From Lacticaseibacillus songhuajiangensis (GTDB taxonomy: Bacteria; Bacillota; Bacilli; Lactobacillales; Lactobacillaceae): a DNA stretch of 63,403 nucleotides. Below the pieces are notes generated by a model. That model was not told the origin of the DNA and searched no databases. It saw only the letters and a program-made list of their open reading frames with translations. Shown one piece after another: positions 33,032-41,429 of this stretch (positions are counted from its first letter, which is position 1; every line of letters starts with the position of its first letter). The translations under genes and the position numbers were made by a program. The stretch lies in the NCBI RefSeq assembly GCF_003946025.1, contig NZ_RHNR01000007.1:1-63403 (forward strand), written 5' to 3'.

Positions 33032-34963
33032 TTAGTTAGCAGCAGCAGTCACTGGTGGCGTTACCGCCACGGTCCAGGTGAGACTGGCGTTCTTCGCACC
33101 AGTCGTGACGTTCGGCACCTTACCCACGGTGAGCACCGGCGTTTTGCCGACAGAAGTGTCGGGGATGGTGCTCTCAGAGAAGAGTTGCTTCTCCGTGCCA
33201 TCGTCCGTTAAGTCCACGTTGTTGCCGCCGAAGTCGAACTTCAAGTGGACCTTGCCACCATTATAGTCTGGTGCCAGGTCGTCGACTGGGTTGAGCGCGA
33301 CCGTCATACGTACGTTGCTCGTGTTGCCATCCGTAGTCACCGCCAACTGGTTATCTTTACTGGTTGTCGCCGTACCTTCATCAGTGAAGCCGGTCATGAA
33401 CTGGGTGATGCCGTAGCTGCCGAAGGTGAAGCTGGGAATGAGAATTGTCGTAGTTTTGTTCGATACTTCAGGTACAGGTAACGACATATTGGCACTACGA
33501 ATCGTGGTGCCCCCACCAATCGTAATGGCGTCAAAGGAGTTTGTTAGACTAGAATCCGTCCCAACAGCTTCAACCTGCACGGTAGCATCGTCCTGAATAT
33601 CACTTGTAATCGCAGGAATTGTCAATTTGGCTGTTTGATCATCAACAAGCTCTGCTTCATATGATTTACCAAAAACGGTGACAGGGACTTTGCCATCTGC
33701 ATTTGTTACGAATTTGTAATTCGCATTCGTTTTTAGAACAGCATTCAAGTCACCACTAGCTGGCCATGGTGTATTACTACCAATACTGGAATAGCCGATT
33801 GTATACTTTTGAATCAGCTGATCGCCAACTTTAACTTTCGTATCAGACGTGATTGCACTAGAATCCGCCGTTTCACCAGTAGCACTGACAGATGCTGCCG
33901 TATCGCCTAACTTGTTAAATGCAACGACATGCGGTTCATTGCCACTGTAATCAGCACCAGCATAACCCCAATACAGTTTCGCAGTTGTCGAACCGAAAAT
34001 AGCTTCCACTGCATACTTATTCCAAGCGATGCTTCTCTGAATTGTCTGCTTAACAACGCCAGATGCATCACGGATTTTAAGACTGTAATCAAGTGTGCCA
34101 CCACCGTCACCATCAGGGGTCCAATTAACAGTTAGGATGTGCCAACCACCAGTATTCAGAGTACCATCAACCGGAGTGTAGTTCCCCCCTGTGATAAATT
34201 CCGAATCACCTGTGTCTCCCCAATTCAGCACATATTTTTTCGAGCTTCCACTTGCAATCCCCGTGTACATGGCTGGCAGACCGGGATATCCATATCCAAC
34301 ATACTGTTTCGAACTGCTACTGCCATAATCCACGTTTTTATCAAAGGTATCCGTGTCCGCGTGCGTATCCATCGTAATTACAAAACTATGCTGCATACCC
34401 GTAGAAGCACCACCAGGTATTGATCCCTGGTCCTGCGGATAACCCCAGACGCCATTGCTACCAGCGCCACCATAATTAGACGTAAAAGCACTACTTTCGG
34501 TTGTCAGGACAAAGCTCATTCCATCACCCGGCGTTACACTGCTGTCACCAAGATAAACCATTGCTGATTGCTCAAACTTTTTAGTTAAATCCAGTGGCTG
34601 ATTTGCATAAAAAGATCCAAAACTGTTACTTCCGCTTGGCTTACCGTTCACTTGTACAGCTAATCCGTAGTTACTATCCTTGGTTGGAATAACATGAGCT
34701 CTATCAGTTTTAATTCCCATCATTGCAGAAATGGACACACTATCAGCGGCAAAAGGTGTATAACCGTCACTTCCATCATCATCCTTAGCCGGTTCAGGAT
34801 ACGGATTATTTCCATCAGTCCATGAATAACCAATGAGTGAACTCAAATCGTCAGCAGCATTGCTTTCTACACTGTGAACCGCTTGTACGGCAAAAAGCGC
34901 CGCCCCAAACACAAGTCCCAGGGTAACGCTCGCCTTTAACATTCGTTTCTTCAAATTAGTCAT
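33032..34963 (-). CDS. cscC: L-type lectin-like surface protein with WxL C-terminus
   Basis: About 643 residues: signal peptide (to SNAADD), an L-type lectin-like domain (about 70-330; GDGMSFVLTTES, HSFVITMDTHADTD, LYWGYAGADYSG), a linking domain of about 130 residues with a DUF11-like look, and a C-terminal WxL region ending in SLTWTVAVTP. The upstream motif of the WxL domain is less clear than in the short WxL proteins. It is the last gene of the second csc cluster. ATGs at 34969 and 34963 are both possible; I use the second, spaced better from AUAGG. The 0.1-1.0 kb gene is its truncated counterpart. Confidence 0.8.
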   Translation of the reverse strand: MTNLKKRMLKASVTLGLVFGAALFAVQAVHSVESNAADDLSSLIGYSWTDGNNPYPEPAKDDDGSDGYTPFAADSVSISAMMGIKTDRAHVIPTKDSNYGLAVQVNGKPSGSNSFGSFYANQPLDLTKKFEQSAMVYLGDSSVTPGDGMSFVLTTESSAFTSNYGGAGSNGVWGYPQDQGSIPGGASTGMQHSFVITMDTHADTDTFDKNVDYGSSSSKQYVGYGYPGLPAMYTGIASGSSKKYVLNWGDTGDSEFITGGNYTPVDGTLNTGGWHILTVNWTPDGDGGGTLDYSLKIRDASGVVKQTIQRSIAWNKYAVEAIFGSTTAKLYWGYAGADYSGNEPHVVAFNKLGDTAASVSATGETADSSAITSDTKVKVGDQLIQKYTIGYSSIGSNTPWPASGDLNAVLKTNANYKFVTNADGKVPVTVFGKSYEAELVDDQTAKLTIPAITSDIQDDATVQVEAVGTDSSLTNSFDAITIGGGTTIRSANMSLPVPEVSNKTTTILIPSFTFGSYGITQFMTGFTDEGTATTSKDNQLAVTTDGNTSNVRMTVALNPVDDLAPDYNGGKVHLKFDFGGNNVDLTDDGTEKQLFSESTIPDTSVGKTPVLTVGKVPNVTTGAKNASLTWTVAVTPPVTAAAN

Positions 34964-35149
34964 TTTCATCCTATCAGCACCGCCTTCTTGTCAAACGGTT
35001 CAATTACACTCCGCAACGGCCGCAGGGGTCGCCTTCGCGAGCAGCTTGTTTCCGTGTCCCCACGCGGTAAAACAGCAGGTTGCCCGCCTCATACTTCTAA
35101 GAACAGCGGTTATCCACTCGTTATTCCATCTTTAATTCAAGTTCAGGTT

Positions 35150-35608
35150 TTACACATGTACCCGCCGACGCCGGCTAATCTGCCAGCCCAGCGCCATGCT
35201 GCTGATCAGGAGTACGGCAACACCTGCAAGTTGTGCAGGTAGTGCGTCGTCTTCACCGGTCTGGGGCAGCTCGTGCATGTCAGCGTGTTCGTAGTATTCG
35301 TAGTTACGTGTGTACTTCTTCCCGTTCGTCCCCGGTAGCGAGTTGGCATAGTACACTTTCTTGCCATCGTTATTGCTACCCTCTGAATTCTTATCGGTGA
35401 CGGTATTGCCGTCGGTATCCGGTAAGCTACCATGGCCGTCGCCCGCTGGTGGGGTGGTATTCCCCGTCGGCGTTTTCGGACCGTTGTCATTCGTAACAGT
35501 CAGTGTGGCGTTGGAGTTGGAATTATCCGCATACACAACGGTACGGACCGTTGCAAAACCCAGCAGCAGTGTCACCACAACTGATAAAGCAATTAACAAC
35601 TTGCGCAT
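35150..35608 (-). CDS. cscD: Small LPxTG-anchored surface protein
   Basis: A 152-residue precursor with a signal peptide (1-27, ending in VYA), an N/T/G/P-rich stretch, a YTRNYEYYEHADMH segment, sortase signal LPQTG at 114-118, a hydrophobic helix and tail RRRRVHV. This is the pattern of CscD in L. plantarum csc clusters (small LPxTG protein). The cluster order here is WxL, DUF916, this gene, lectin/WxL. No counterpart is seen in the 0-3 kb cluster. Confidence 0.8.
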   Translation of the reverse strand: MRKLLIALSVVVTLLLGFATVRTVVYADNSNSNATLTVTNDNGPKTPTGNTTPPAGDGHGSLPDTDGNTVTDKNSEGSNNDGKKVYYANSLPGTNGKKYTRNYEYYEHADMHELPQTGEDDALPAQLAGVAVLLISSMALGWQISRRRRVHV

Positions 35609-35641
35609 CTAACTCACTACCTTTCCGAACGGTTCAGTTCG

Positions 35642-36697
35642 CTATTTCGTTTCTTCGTCGTCCTTCTTACGCCGCTTAAGCAGCAAAATGATAATCAGTG
35701 CCAGCAGTGCAATCAGCAGCAGAATCAGCAGGATGATGATCATCCATACCCACCATGGCATGCCGTTATCGACCTTCACGCCGGCCTTCTTGTTGATTCT
35801 ATTGGCATCAGCCGCCAGAATCGTAAAGTTCTTCTTGAAGTGCCAGGTCCGCTTACCACTCTTAGCGGTCAGATCCAGCGTGTAGTCCCCTGGGTTCAAA
35901 CCCTTATCCGGGAAAATTCCATAAGCAAAATGCGAAGTTGGCGCCATCGCGTAGTTGTACTGCTTCGTCTGGAACAAAGTCTTGCTGGAATTGCGCCAGC
36001 TGACCTTACCCACAATGTCCATTTGGCCAAAGAAAGTTGGGGTGTAGTTCTGGATGGTTGCCAGAACTGCAGGCTTGTTGTTCTGCATCCCGGGCTGAAT
36101 GTTCATTAGCTTAAGATCGGGGCGTACGGACTGCTGAGCCAGCTTGGTCGTCTGCATCTGCACACCAACAACTAGAGCATAACGATTGTTAATGGTCATG
36201 CCTTTGTTGTTGGTTGCACGCTTAGTCCGGTCCGCAACGTAGACGCTCCCAAGTAGAACGCCCTTAAAGCCGTTCTTAGGCACGTTGACTTTCATTGTCA
36301 CCTTACCGACCTTGCCAGCAGGTACCGTCACGTTGACGGGCTTGCTACCCAGTTTGCTGAGGTAGTACTTGGCGGATGGGTCAGTTTTGGTATTTGGATC
36401 GTAGCCAATGACACCAGAATCAGTCGTGTACGCACTCGTCAAACTCACGCGTAACTTCTTGTCCGCATTCGTCGTGTTCGTGATGTTCACACTCAGATTC
36501 TGCGTACTGCCTGGCTTAACCAGAACATCAAAGTAACTGGTCAAATCGTTAATCTGATTGGATTCAATCACTGGCGTCACGGTGTAACCGGCACCTGATG
36601 AGTTACTGCTACTTGCGGCGTACACTGCGTTAACGGAGCCAATGGCAATCCCCATTACCATTGCGAGCAGTGCTAACCAAAGACGGCGTGTCTTCAT
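35642..36697 (-). CDS. cscA: DUF916/DUF3324 (WxL-interacting) membrane-anchored surface protein
   Basis: A 351-residue protein equal in length and layout to the 1.1-kb paralogue: signal peptide (MKTRRLWLALLAMVMG..., ending in VYA), DUF916 and DUF3324 domains with VPKNGFKGVLLGSVYVADRT and NRYALVVGVQM, one transmembrane helix of I/L, and a tail KRRKKDDEETK. It anchors WxL proteins at the surface. The ATG at 36695-36697 is preceded by GAGGGAATATTCT. A hairpin with a short T-run lies between the WxL gene and this one. Confidence 0.86.
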   Translation of the reverse strand: MKTRRLWLALLAMVMGIAIGSVNAVYAASSSNSSGAGYTVTPVIESNQINDLTSYFDVLVKPGSTQNLSVNITNTTNADKKLRVSLTSAYTTDSGVIGYDPNTKTDPSAKYYLSKLGSKPVNVTVPAGKVGKVTMKVNVPKNGFKGVLLGSVYVADRTKRATNNKGMTINNRYALVVGVQMQTTKLAQQSVRPDLKLMNIQPGMQNNKPAVLATIQNYTPTFFGQMDIVGKVSWRNSSKTLFQTKQYNYAMAPTSHFAYGIFPDKGLNPGDYTLDLTAKSGKRTWHFKKNFTILAADANRINKKAGVKVDNGMPWWVWMIIILLILLLIALLALIIILLLKRRKKDDEETK

Positions 36698-36761
36698 AGA
36701 ATATTCCCTCTCATTTTCCCACTTGATACTACTATCATAATACTTTCGGGGTCCTAAATCA

Positions 36762-36796
36762 GAAAACGACCGATGGTTTACCCCACCGGCCGTTTT
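36762..36796 (-). terminator. Terminator or attenuator between WxL and DUF916 genes, second cluster
   Basis: On the minus strand AACGGCCGGTGG pairs with CCATCGGTCGTT around a six-base loop and is followed by TTCTG, a weak T-run. Its place corresponds to 2151-2214 in the first cluster though the sequence is unrelated. Confidence 0.55.
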
Positions 36797-36865
36797 CCGT
36801 CGTCGTGCGTACCGGCGTGGAACAACGTCGCGCACTTAATCGTTTAGATTCAGTTTAAGCTGGGC

Positions 36866-37678
36866 TTAGTTACCAGAACCAGTGTCAGTACCTGTGCCAG
36901 CAGGTTCTGTTGGTGCGGTACTCTTCAGTTCCCAATCAATGGTTGCAGTGTAATGGCCAGCTTTAGCAGTAGAACTCTTCTTTAAATCAAGAGTAGAACC
37001 ACTAAATTCAGCGACGTTGATACCACGTCCGTTTGTTGTGCTGTAAAGTGTTTCAGTGGAACCTGTTGTGATGCTCTTGTTCAGAGCAGAGAAATCTGCG
37101 AGCGTCAGGTAGTCTTGAGTGTACGCATCGTCTGCAGTGTCAAGATTCCCATCTGCACCAGCAGCATATTGATCAGTTACTGTCTTAGCATTACTACTTA
37201 GATTGAGTGTACCTTCGAGTGCACTACTAGAATCAGCGTCATTGGTGAACTTCGACAACGTGGCAGTAAGATCCCAGTCGTTGTCCTGACCCCGTAAGTC
37301 AGAAACAGTCAAGTGATACTTATCGTTGTTCTGATCGTTATTAGCACCAGACTTAGTTGCATCATCGGCAATTGCGCCAGACGCATTTTTAGCCATACCA
37401 TCTACTGTTAGAGTCTTACCAGCAATCAGTTCAGAAGTAGAAACCTTACCAAAATCGAAGTTCGGCACTGCAACCAATTGTAGGTCACCATTCGTTGGCT
37501 TATCGGTATCTGGAATATTAACATCCGGCTTTGTCGTAGTCTCGGTCACTTCAAAAGTAGCATGGGACTGTGCCTTGTTGTCTGTGTATGCTGCAAAAGT
37601 AGGAACCATCGGTGCGGCCGTCATAACAAGCGTAGCCGCTGCTGTTGCAACACTGTAGAAAATTTTGTTCTTCTTCAT
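36866..37678 (-). CDS. cscB: WxL domain cell-wall protein
   Basis: A 270-residue secreted protein with signal peptide (1-29, ending in TFAA), an N-terminal strand DLQLVAVPNFDFGKV, the first WxL motif NDWDLTATL near residue 135 and the second IDWELKSTAP near 247, then an acid T/G tail. It belongs to the second csc cluster and shares fold with the 2.3-kb gene. The start follows AGGAGGAAAATTATT. The 5' region lacks the leader RNA seen at the first cluster. Confidence 0.86.
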   Translation of the reverse strand: MKKNKIFYSVATAAATLVMTAAPMVPTFAAYTDNKAQSHATFEVTETTTKPDVNIPDTDKPTNGDLQLVAVPNFDFGKVSTSELIAGKTLTVDGMAKNASGAIADDATKSGANNDQNNDKYHLTVSDLRGQDNDWDLTATLSKFTNDADSSSALEGTLNLSSNAKTVTDQYAAGADGNLDTADDAYTQDYLTLADFSALNKSITTGSTETLYSTTNGRGINVAEFSGSTLDLKKSSTAKAGHYTATIDWELKSTAPTEPAGTGTDTGSGN

Positions 37679-38202
37679 AATAATTTTCCTCCTGGAAATG
37701 TGTTTTGAGTTTAGCCGGCGAGTTATTTGAGTGTCACCGTGTGGCTTTTGTTTACATTCTTATTATGCATGGTAAAAACCAGTTTGTGGGTTCACATTTC
37801 GTAAACTAATCTTCCACTTTTTAGCAAAATTATGAATTTTTCGAGAATTATTATTATACTAATAAGATTTATATTAATATTAACCGTATCTGTCTAGACC
37901 TTATCTGAATTCATATCCGCAAAAATTTTGCCCATTTTTCCCCAAAACACGAAAAAAAGCCGGTATTTTTCGCATATCGGCTTCTCGCTTACATTTATTA
38001 TAGGATTTTTCTTACACTTTTATCTGGCAACGACGTTCAAAATTGTTTCGCATATTCCGCAGATAGCCATCAAAGTTAAAACTAATGTCTTACATACGTC
38101 ACGAACTATATTCATGCTGATAACCGCGAAAACTTCTTATATTTTACGCGTTAATCGTTTTTTTCACCTTCAATTGACTGCTTTTTTGTCCATATCCGGC
38201 CG
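37679..38202. other. Gene-free AT-rich region upstream of the second csc cluster
   Basis: No convincing gene lies in these 524 bases; the plus-strand frame near 37928-38257 is AT-rich, lacks a ribosome site and overlaps the end of the YhgE gene. The right part carries a terminator at 37952-37983; the left part, with several AT-rich tracts (TTATTATACTAATAAG), would hold the csc promoter. There is no trace of the TGCTCACC/GGACGACCCG leader. Confidence 0.5.
37952..37983 (-). terminator. Terminator downstream of the first YhgE/Pip gene
   Basis: On the minus strand AGCCGATATG pairs with ATACCGGCT and runs into TTTTTTTC. It lies about 220 bases past the YhgE stop codon, so that transcript has a long 3' end. 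Confidence 0.7.
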
Positions 38203-40605
38203 CTACCCCTCTTCCGGCATCTCAATCTCTGTGAAACGCAGTGACCGGCGCTTATAGTTCAGCCACATGAGTCCGGAGAATCCGACAAAGAAGCTCAGGA
38301 GTACCAGTAGATCCGCTGCCGGCCAGCTGTTCATCATGATGGTGTGCCGCAGCGCGTCCACCGTGTAGCTAATCGGCAGGTACGGGTGCACCGCCTGGAA
38401 GAAGCCACCGCTTAGTTCAATTGGGTAGGTCCCCGCCGAACTGCTGAGTTGCAGCACCAGCAGCACCATGGCGACGAATGCCCCGAGACGATCTAATGCC
38501 AGGTTCAGCCAGGTGACCATGTTCATCAGCACTAGCGCCGTTAGGACCAGCACCAGCCAGCTGGCAACGCCCAGGTCAGGGCGCAGGCCAGCAATCAGGT
38601 ACAAGAAGCCATACTCTAACGTTGCCCCGAGCACCGCAACGCCGTTAATAATGGTCGTCTTGCTAGCCCACCACGCGGTGGCGCTCTTTGGCGTCTTGCG
38701 CGGGGTGACCGTGTCGAACATCATGTTGATGGCCATCGCCAGGACGTATAGCGCGACACCCGCCATGTACGGTGCCATGGCTGACCCGTTGTTCGGTACG
38801 TCATCGCGCTCCGTGCTCTTCACCGTTGCGGGGTGTGCCACCATTTTGGCGTTCTGCGTAGTGAAGTGCAGCTGCGGCAGCGCCTTTGCGCCAGCGGCTA
38901 GTTTCTGCTGTAGCGTCGTGCTTCCCGTTTGCAGGCTGCTACTGCCACTCTGGAGTTGGGCGGAGCCGCTCACCAGCTGGTCACTACCTGCGGCAAGTTT
39001 TTGTGCACCGGCAGCCAACTGGCTGCTCCCGGAGGTCAACGTCTGCCCCTTACTGCTGAGCGTCGCCAAACCTGTCGTCAGCGTCGTTGCGCCACCACTA
39101 AGTTGCGCAACCCCACTATTCAACTGGGTCACCTGTGGCAATGCGGCGCCCACGCTCGTATTCAGCTGCGTTGCTCCCGCCAAAAGTTGCTGGTTGCCGG
39201 CATTTAGCCGCTGTGCGCCAGTGGTCAGTTGCTGGCTGCCCACCTGCAGTTGTCCCGCCGCACTGGCCAGCTGCGTATTGCCGTTTGCGAGCTGATTAGC
39301 GCCAGTCGTCAGCTGGCCCAAGGCCGTCGAGAGTTGACTTGACTGTGCGCTGGTGCCGCTCAGTTGCGTAAGTGCCGTCTGCAGTTTTGTCAGCAGTGGT
39401 TTGAGCGCTGCCTCCTGCTTCTCGAGACTCGCTGCGTAACCCGCGGTGGCCGCCGTCTGCAGCTGCGCCGTTTGCGCCGCTGTAAGCTTCATCCCAGCCG
39501 CGGCAGTCGCTACGTTTGTCTTGGTCGCCGCGATTGCCTGCGTCTGCGCCGTCGTCAGCTGCTGCAAGCTGCTCTGCACAGCCGTCAGCAATTGCGCCAG
39601 CCCAGCAGTCTGACTGCTCCCCTGCGCCTTGTTCAACTCGTCGGCAAAAGTCTGCAGTGCCTTGGCGAACTGCGCCGACTTACTGGCCAGTTGCGCACTA
39701 CTACTATTAAAAGTCGTCAGGCTGGCGTTCAGCTGCTGCGCGCCACTAGCCAGACTGTCGCTACCACTGGCGGCCGTGCTCAGACCCGACGCTAGTTGTG
39801 TGGTGCCACTGTGCAGTTGGTTCATCCCCGTTGCCAATGCCGGCAACTTGCCTTGCAACTCATCGAGGCCGCTGCTCAACTGGGTACCGCCCGCCGCTGC
39901 ACTCGTCACGCCGGCCGCATATTGTTGACTGCCGCTCGCCAGTTGCTTGGCACTTGTCGCCAGTACGGTTTGCCCGGTGTTGACCGTTTGCGTACCCTGG
40001 TGCAGCGTCTGCGCACCACTCGTGAGCTGCGCACTCCCGTCTGCCAGTTGCCCCGCACCCTTGGCGGCCGTGGTCATGCCAGTTGCGACCTGGCTAAGAC
40101 CGGCAACCAAGGTCTTGGTGTAAGCCTTGTTCAATTGGCCGTTAATCTGGTCCTGAATTTTGGTGGCCGCCGTGTCCGCAATTTTGCCTGCGAACAGGTT
40201 GCGACCGGAACTGGTCGTCAAGTGCAGACGCAACTGCTTAGGGTGCGCGCTGAAGACCGTGGTCGCGTTCTGGGAGAAATCACTGGGAATTGTGTAAACC
40301 GCGTAGTAACGGCCACTCTTGATCCCGGCCCGCGCCGTCTTGGCACTGACCACGCGAAAGTCGAGACTATCACTGCGCTTTAAGTTCGCTGCCAAATCCG
40401 CACCCAGCGTCAGCTGCTTCCCGTTCATGGTGGCTGACCGGTCCTGATTGACCACGGCTACGGGCAATTCGCCCGTCTTGCCGTAGGGATCCCACATCGA
40501 TTTCAGAAAAGTCACAGCGTATATGGACGGAATCAGCGCAATTACAATCAGCGCTGCAAGTAAGAACTTGTTCTTCCGCAAGTATTTCAATTCTGCCTTT
40601 AACAT
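38203..40605 (-). CDS. YhgE/Pip-type membrane protein with long repeat domain
   Basis: An 800-residue protein of the YhgE/phage-infection-protein family. One N-terminal helix (NKFLLAALIVIALIPSIYAV) is followed by the family block FLKSMWDPYGKTGELPVAVVN. A long extracytoplasmic region (about 160-590) is made of 7- to 14-residue repeats such as QLASGSQ, QLSSGLDEL and TLTTGLATL, likely helical rods. Five to six C-terminal helices complete it. Family members act in phage adsorption and in envelope export or resistance; the role here is unknown. It is divergent from a TetR gene, with a perfect palindrome between. Confidence 0.85.
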   Translation of the reverse strand: MLKAELKYLRKNKFLLAALIVIALIPSIYAVTFLKSMWDPYGKTGELPVAVVNQDRSATMNGKQLTLGADLAANLKRSDSLDFRVVSAKTARAGIKSGRYYAVYTIPSDFSQNATTVFSAHPKQLRLHLTTSSGRNLFAGKIADTAATKIQDQINGQLNKAYTKTLVAGLSQVATGMTTAAKGAGQLADGSAQLTSGAQTLHQGTQTVNTGQTVLATSAKQLASGSQQYAAGVTSAAAGGTQLSSGLDELQGKLPALATGMNQLHSGTTQLASGLSTAASGSDSLASGAQQLNASLTTFNSSSAQLASKSAQFAKALQTFADELNKAQGSSQTAGLAQLLTAVQSSLQQLTTAQTQAIAATKTNVATAAAGMKLTAAQTAQLQTAATAGYAASLEKQEAALKPLLTKLQTALTQLSGTSAQSSQLSTALGQLTTGANQLANGNTQLASAAGQLQVGSQQLTTGAQRLNAGNQQLLAGATQLNTSVGAALPQVTQLNSGVAQLSGGATTLTTGLATLSSKGQTLTSGSSQLAAGAQKLAAGSDQLVSGSAQLQSGSSSLQTGSTTLQQKLAAGAKALPQLHFTTQNAKMVAHPATVKSTERDDVPNNGSAMAPYMAGVALYVLAMAINMMFDTVTPRKTPKSATAWWASKTTIINGVAVLGATLEYGFLYLIAGLRPDLGVASWLVLVLTALVLMNMVTWLNLALDRLGAFVAMVLLVLQLSSSAGTYPIELSGGFFQAVHPYLPISYTVDALRHTIMMNSWPAADLLVLLSFFVGFSGLMWLNYKRRSLRFTEIEMPEEG

Positions 40606-40685
40606 CTGGCACCAGCTCCTTCAATCATTTTCTGAAAGTAGGATAACCAGGATTCTGCATTGCACCAACCCACTTACTGCCCATT

Positions 40686-40701
40686 TGGGGTTTAAACCCC
40701 A
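40686..40701. promoter_or_regulatory. Perfect palindromic operator between YhgE and TetR genes
   Basis: TGGGGTTTAAACCCCA is a perfect 16-bp palindrome in the divergent gap. A related half-site (TGGTTTAA-TTGGGG) follows at 40706-40720. TetR-family repressors usually bind such sites next to their own gene. Confidence 0.7.
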
Positions 40702-40746
40702 CTTGTGGTTTAATTGGGGTCAAACAAGCAAAAAGGACGTGGACAC

Positions 40747-41328
40747 ATGGCGACAACGAAAACAGACTTACGAGCGCAGCGGACCGACAAGGCCATTCGC
40801 CAAGCTTTTGAAGAGATGCTGATGACGGGCGCAACGCCGATTAAGGTTTCCGCGCTCACCCAGCGTGCCGGCATCAACCGCAAAACCTTCTACCTGCACT
40901 ACGACACCATCGAAGACTTAGTCGACAGTTACATCAGCGACGCGCGCGCCGACCTGCTCGGCCGCCTCGGTCAGCACACGCCACAGGAGTTCCTGGCTAA
41001 TCGCGGCCTGCTGATCAACACCCTGACCGATTTCTTCACCGCCAACCAGGAATTCTATTCCTACATCATGTTCGCCGACGAGTACACGGCGCTCATCCGC
41101 CGTTTTCAGGACGACATCACGCGCACCCTGGCCAAGTCACTCAGCGAGGCCACCGACCTGTCCTTCGACGATGCGGCGCTGGTGCTCACGTTTTCCTGCA
41201 GCACCATCTTGACGATGCTGCGCATGCGATTGCGTGGTCAAACCAAAATGACGCCGGAAGAGATTCGCGAAAAGAGTGTGGCCCTGAACATTGGCGGTTT
41301 GCGCGGGGCAATGGGTCTGGACGTGTAA
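40747..41328 (+). CDS. TetR/AcrR-family regulator
   Basis: A 193-residue regulator. The N-terminal helix-turn-helix spans RTDKAIRQAFEEMLM and VSALTQRAGINRKTFYLHY (about 10-50), the rest is helical and shows the AcrR-type C-terminal (TetR_C-like) pattern with FLANRGLLINTLTDFF. It starts at 40747 behind AAAGGA. Because it is divergent from the YhgE/Pip gene and a palindrome lies between, it most likely represses both. Regulators of this type adjoin YhgE genes in many lactobacilli. Confidence 0.88.
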   Translation: MATTKTDLRAQRTDKAIRQAFEEMLMTGATPIKVSALTQRAGINRKTFYLHYDTIEDLVDSYISDARADLLGRLGQHTPQEFLANRGLLINTLTDFFTANQEFYSYIMFADEYTALIRRFQDDITRTLAKSLSEATDLSFDDAALVLTFSCSTILTMLRMRLRGQTKMTPEEIREKSVALNIGGLRGAMGLDV

Positions 41329-41344
41329 ATTAACTCTTATATAG

Positions 41345-41398
41345 AAAAAAACTGGCGCAAACAGTTCCGAGGAGGAGCTGCTTGCACCAGTTTTATTT
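41345..41398. terminator. Bidirectional terminator
   Basis: AAAACTGG-GCAA (about 41349-41361) pairs with TTGC-CCAGTTTT (41382-41394); A- and T-runs flank both sides. It lies between the convergent TetR gene and the SpaA adhesin. Confidence 0.75.
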
Positions 41399-41429
41399 TG
41401 TCTATTCACGCCGATTTTCTCGTCCTAGT

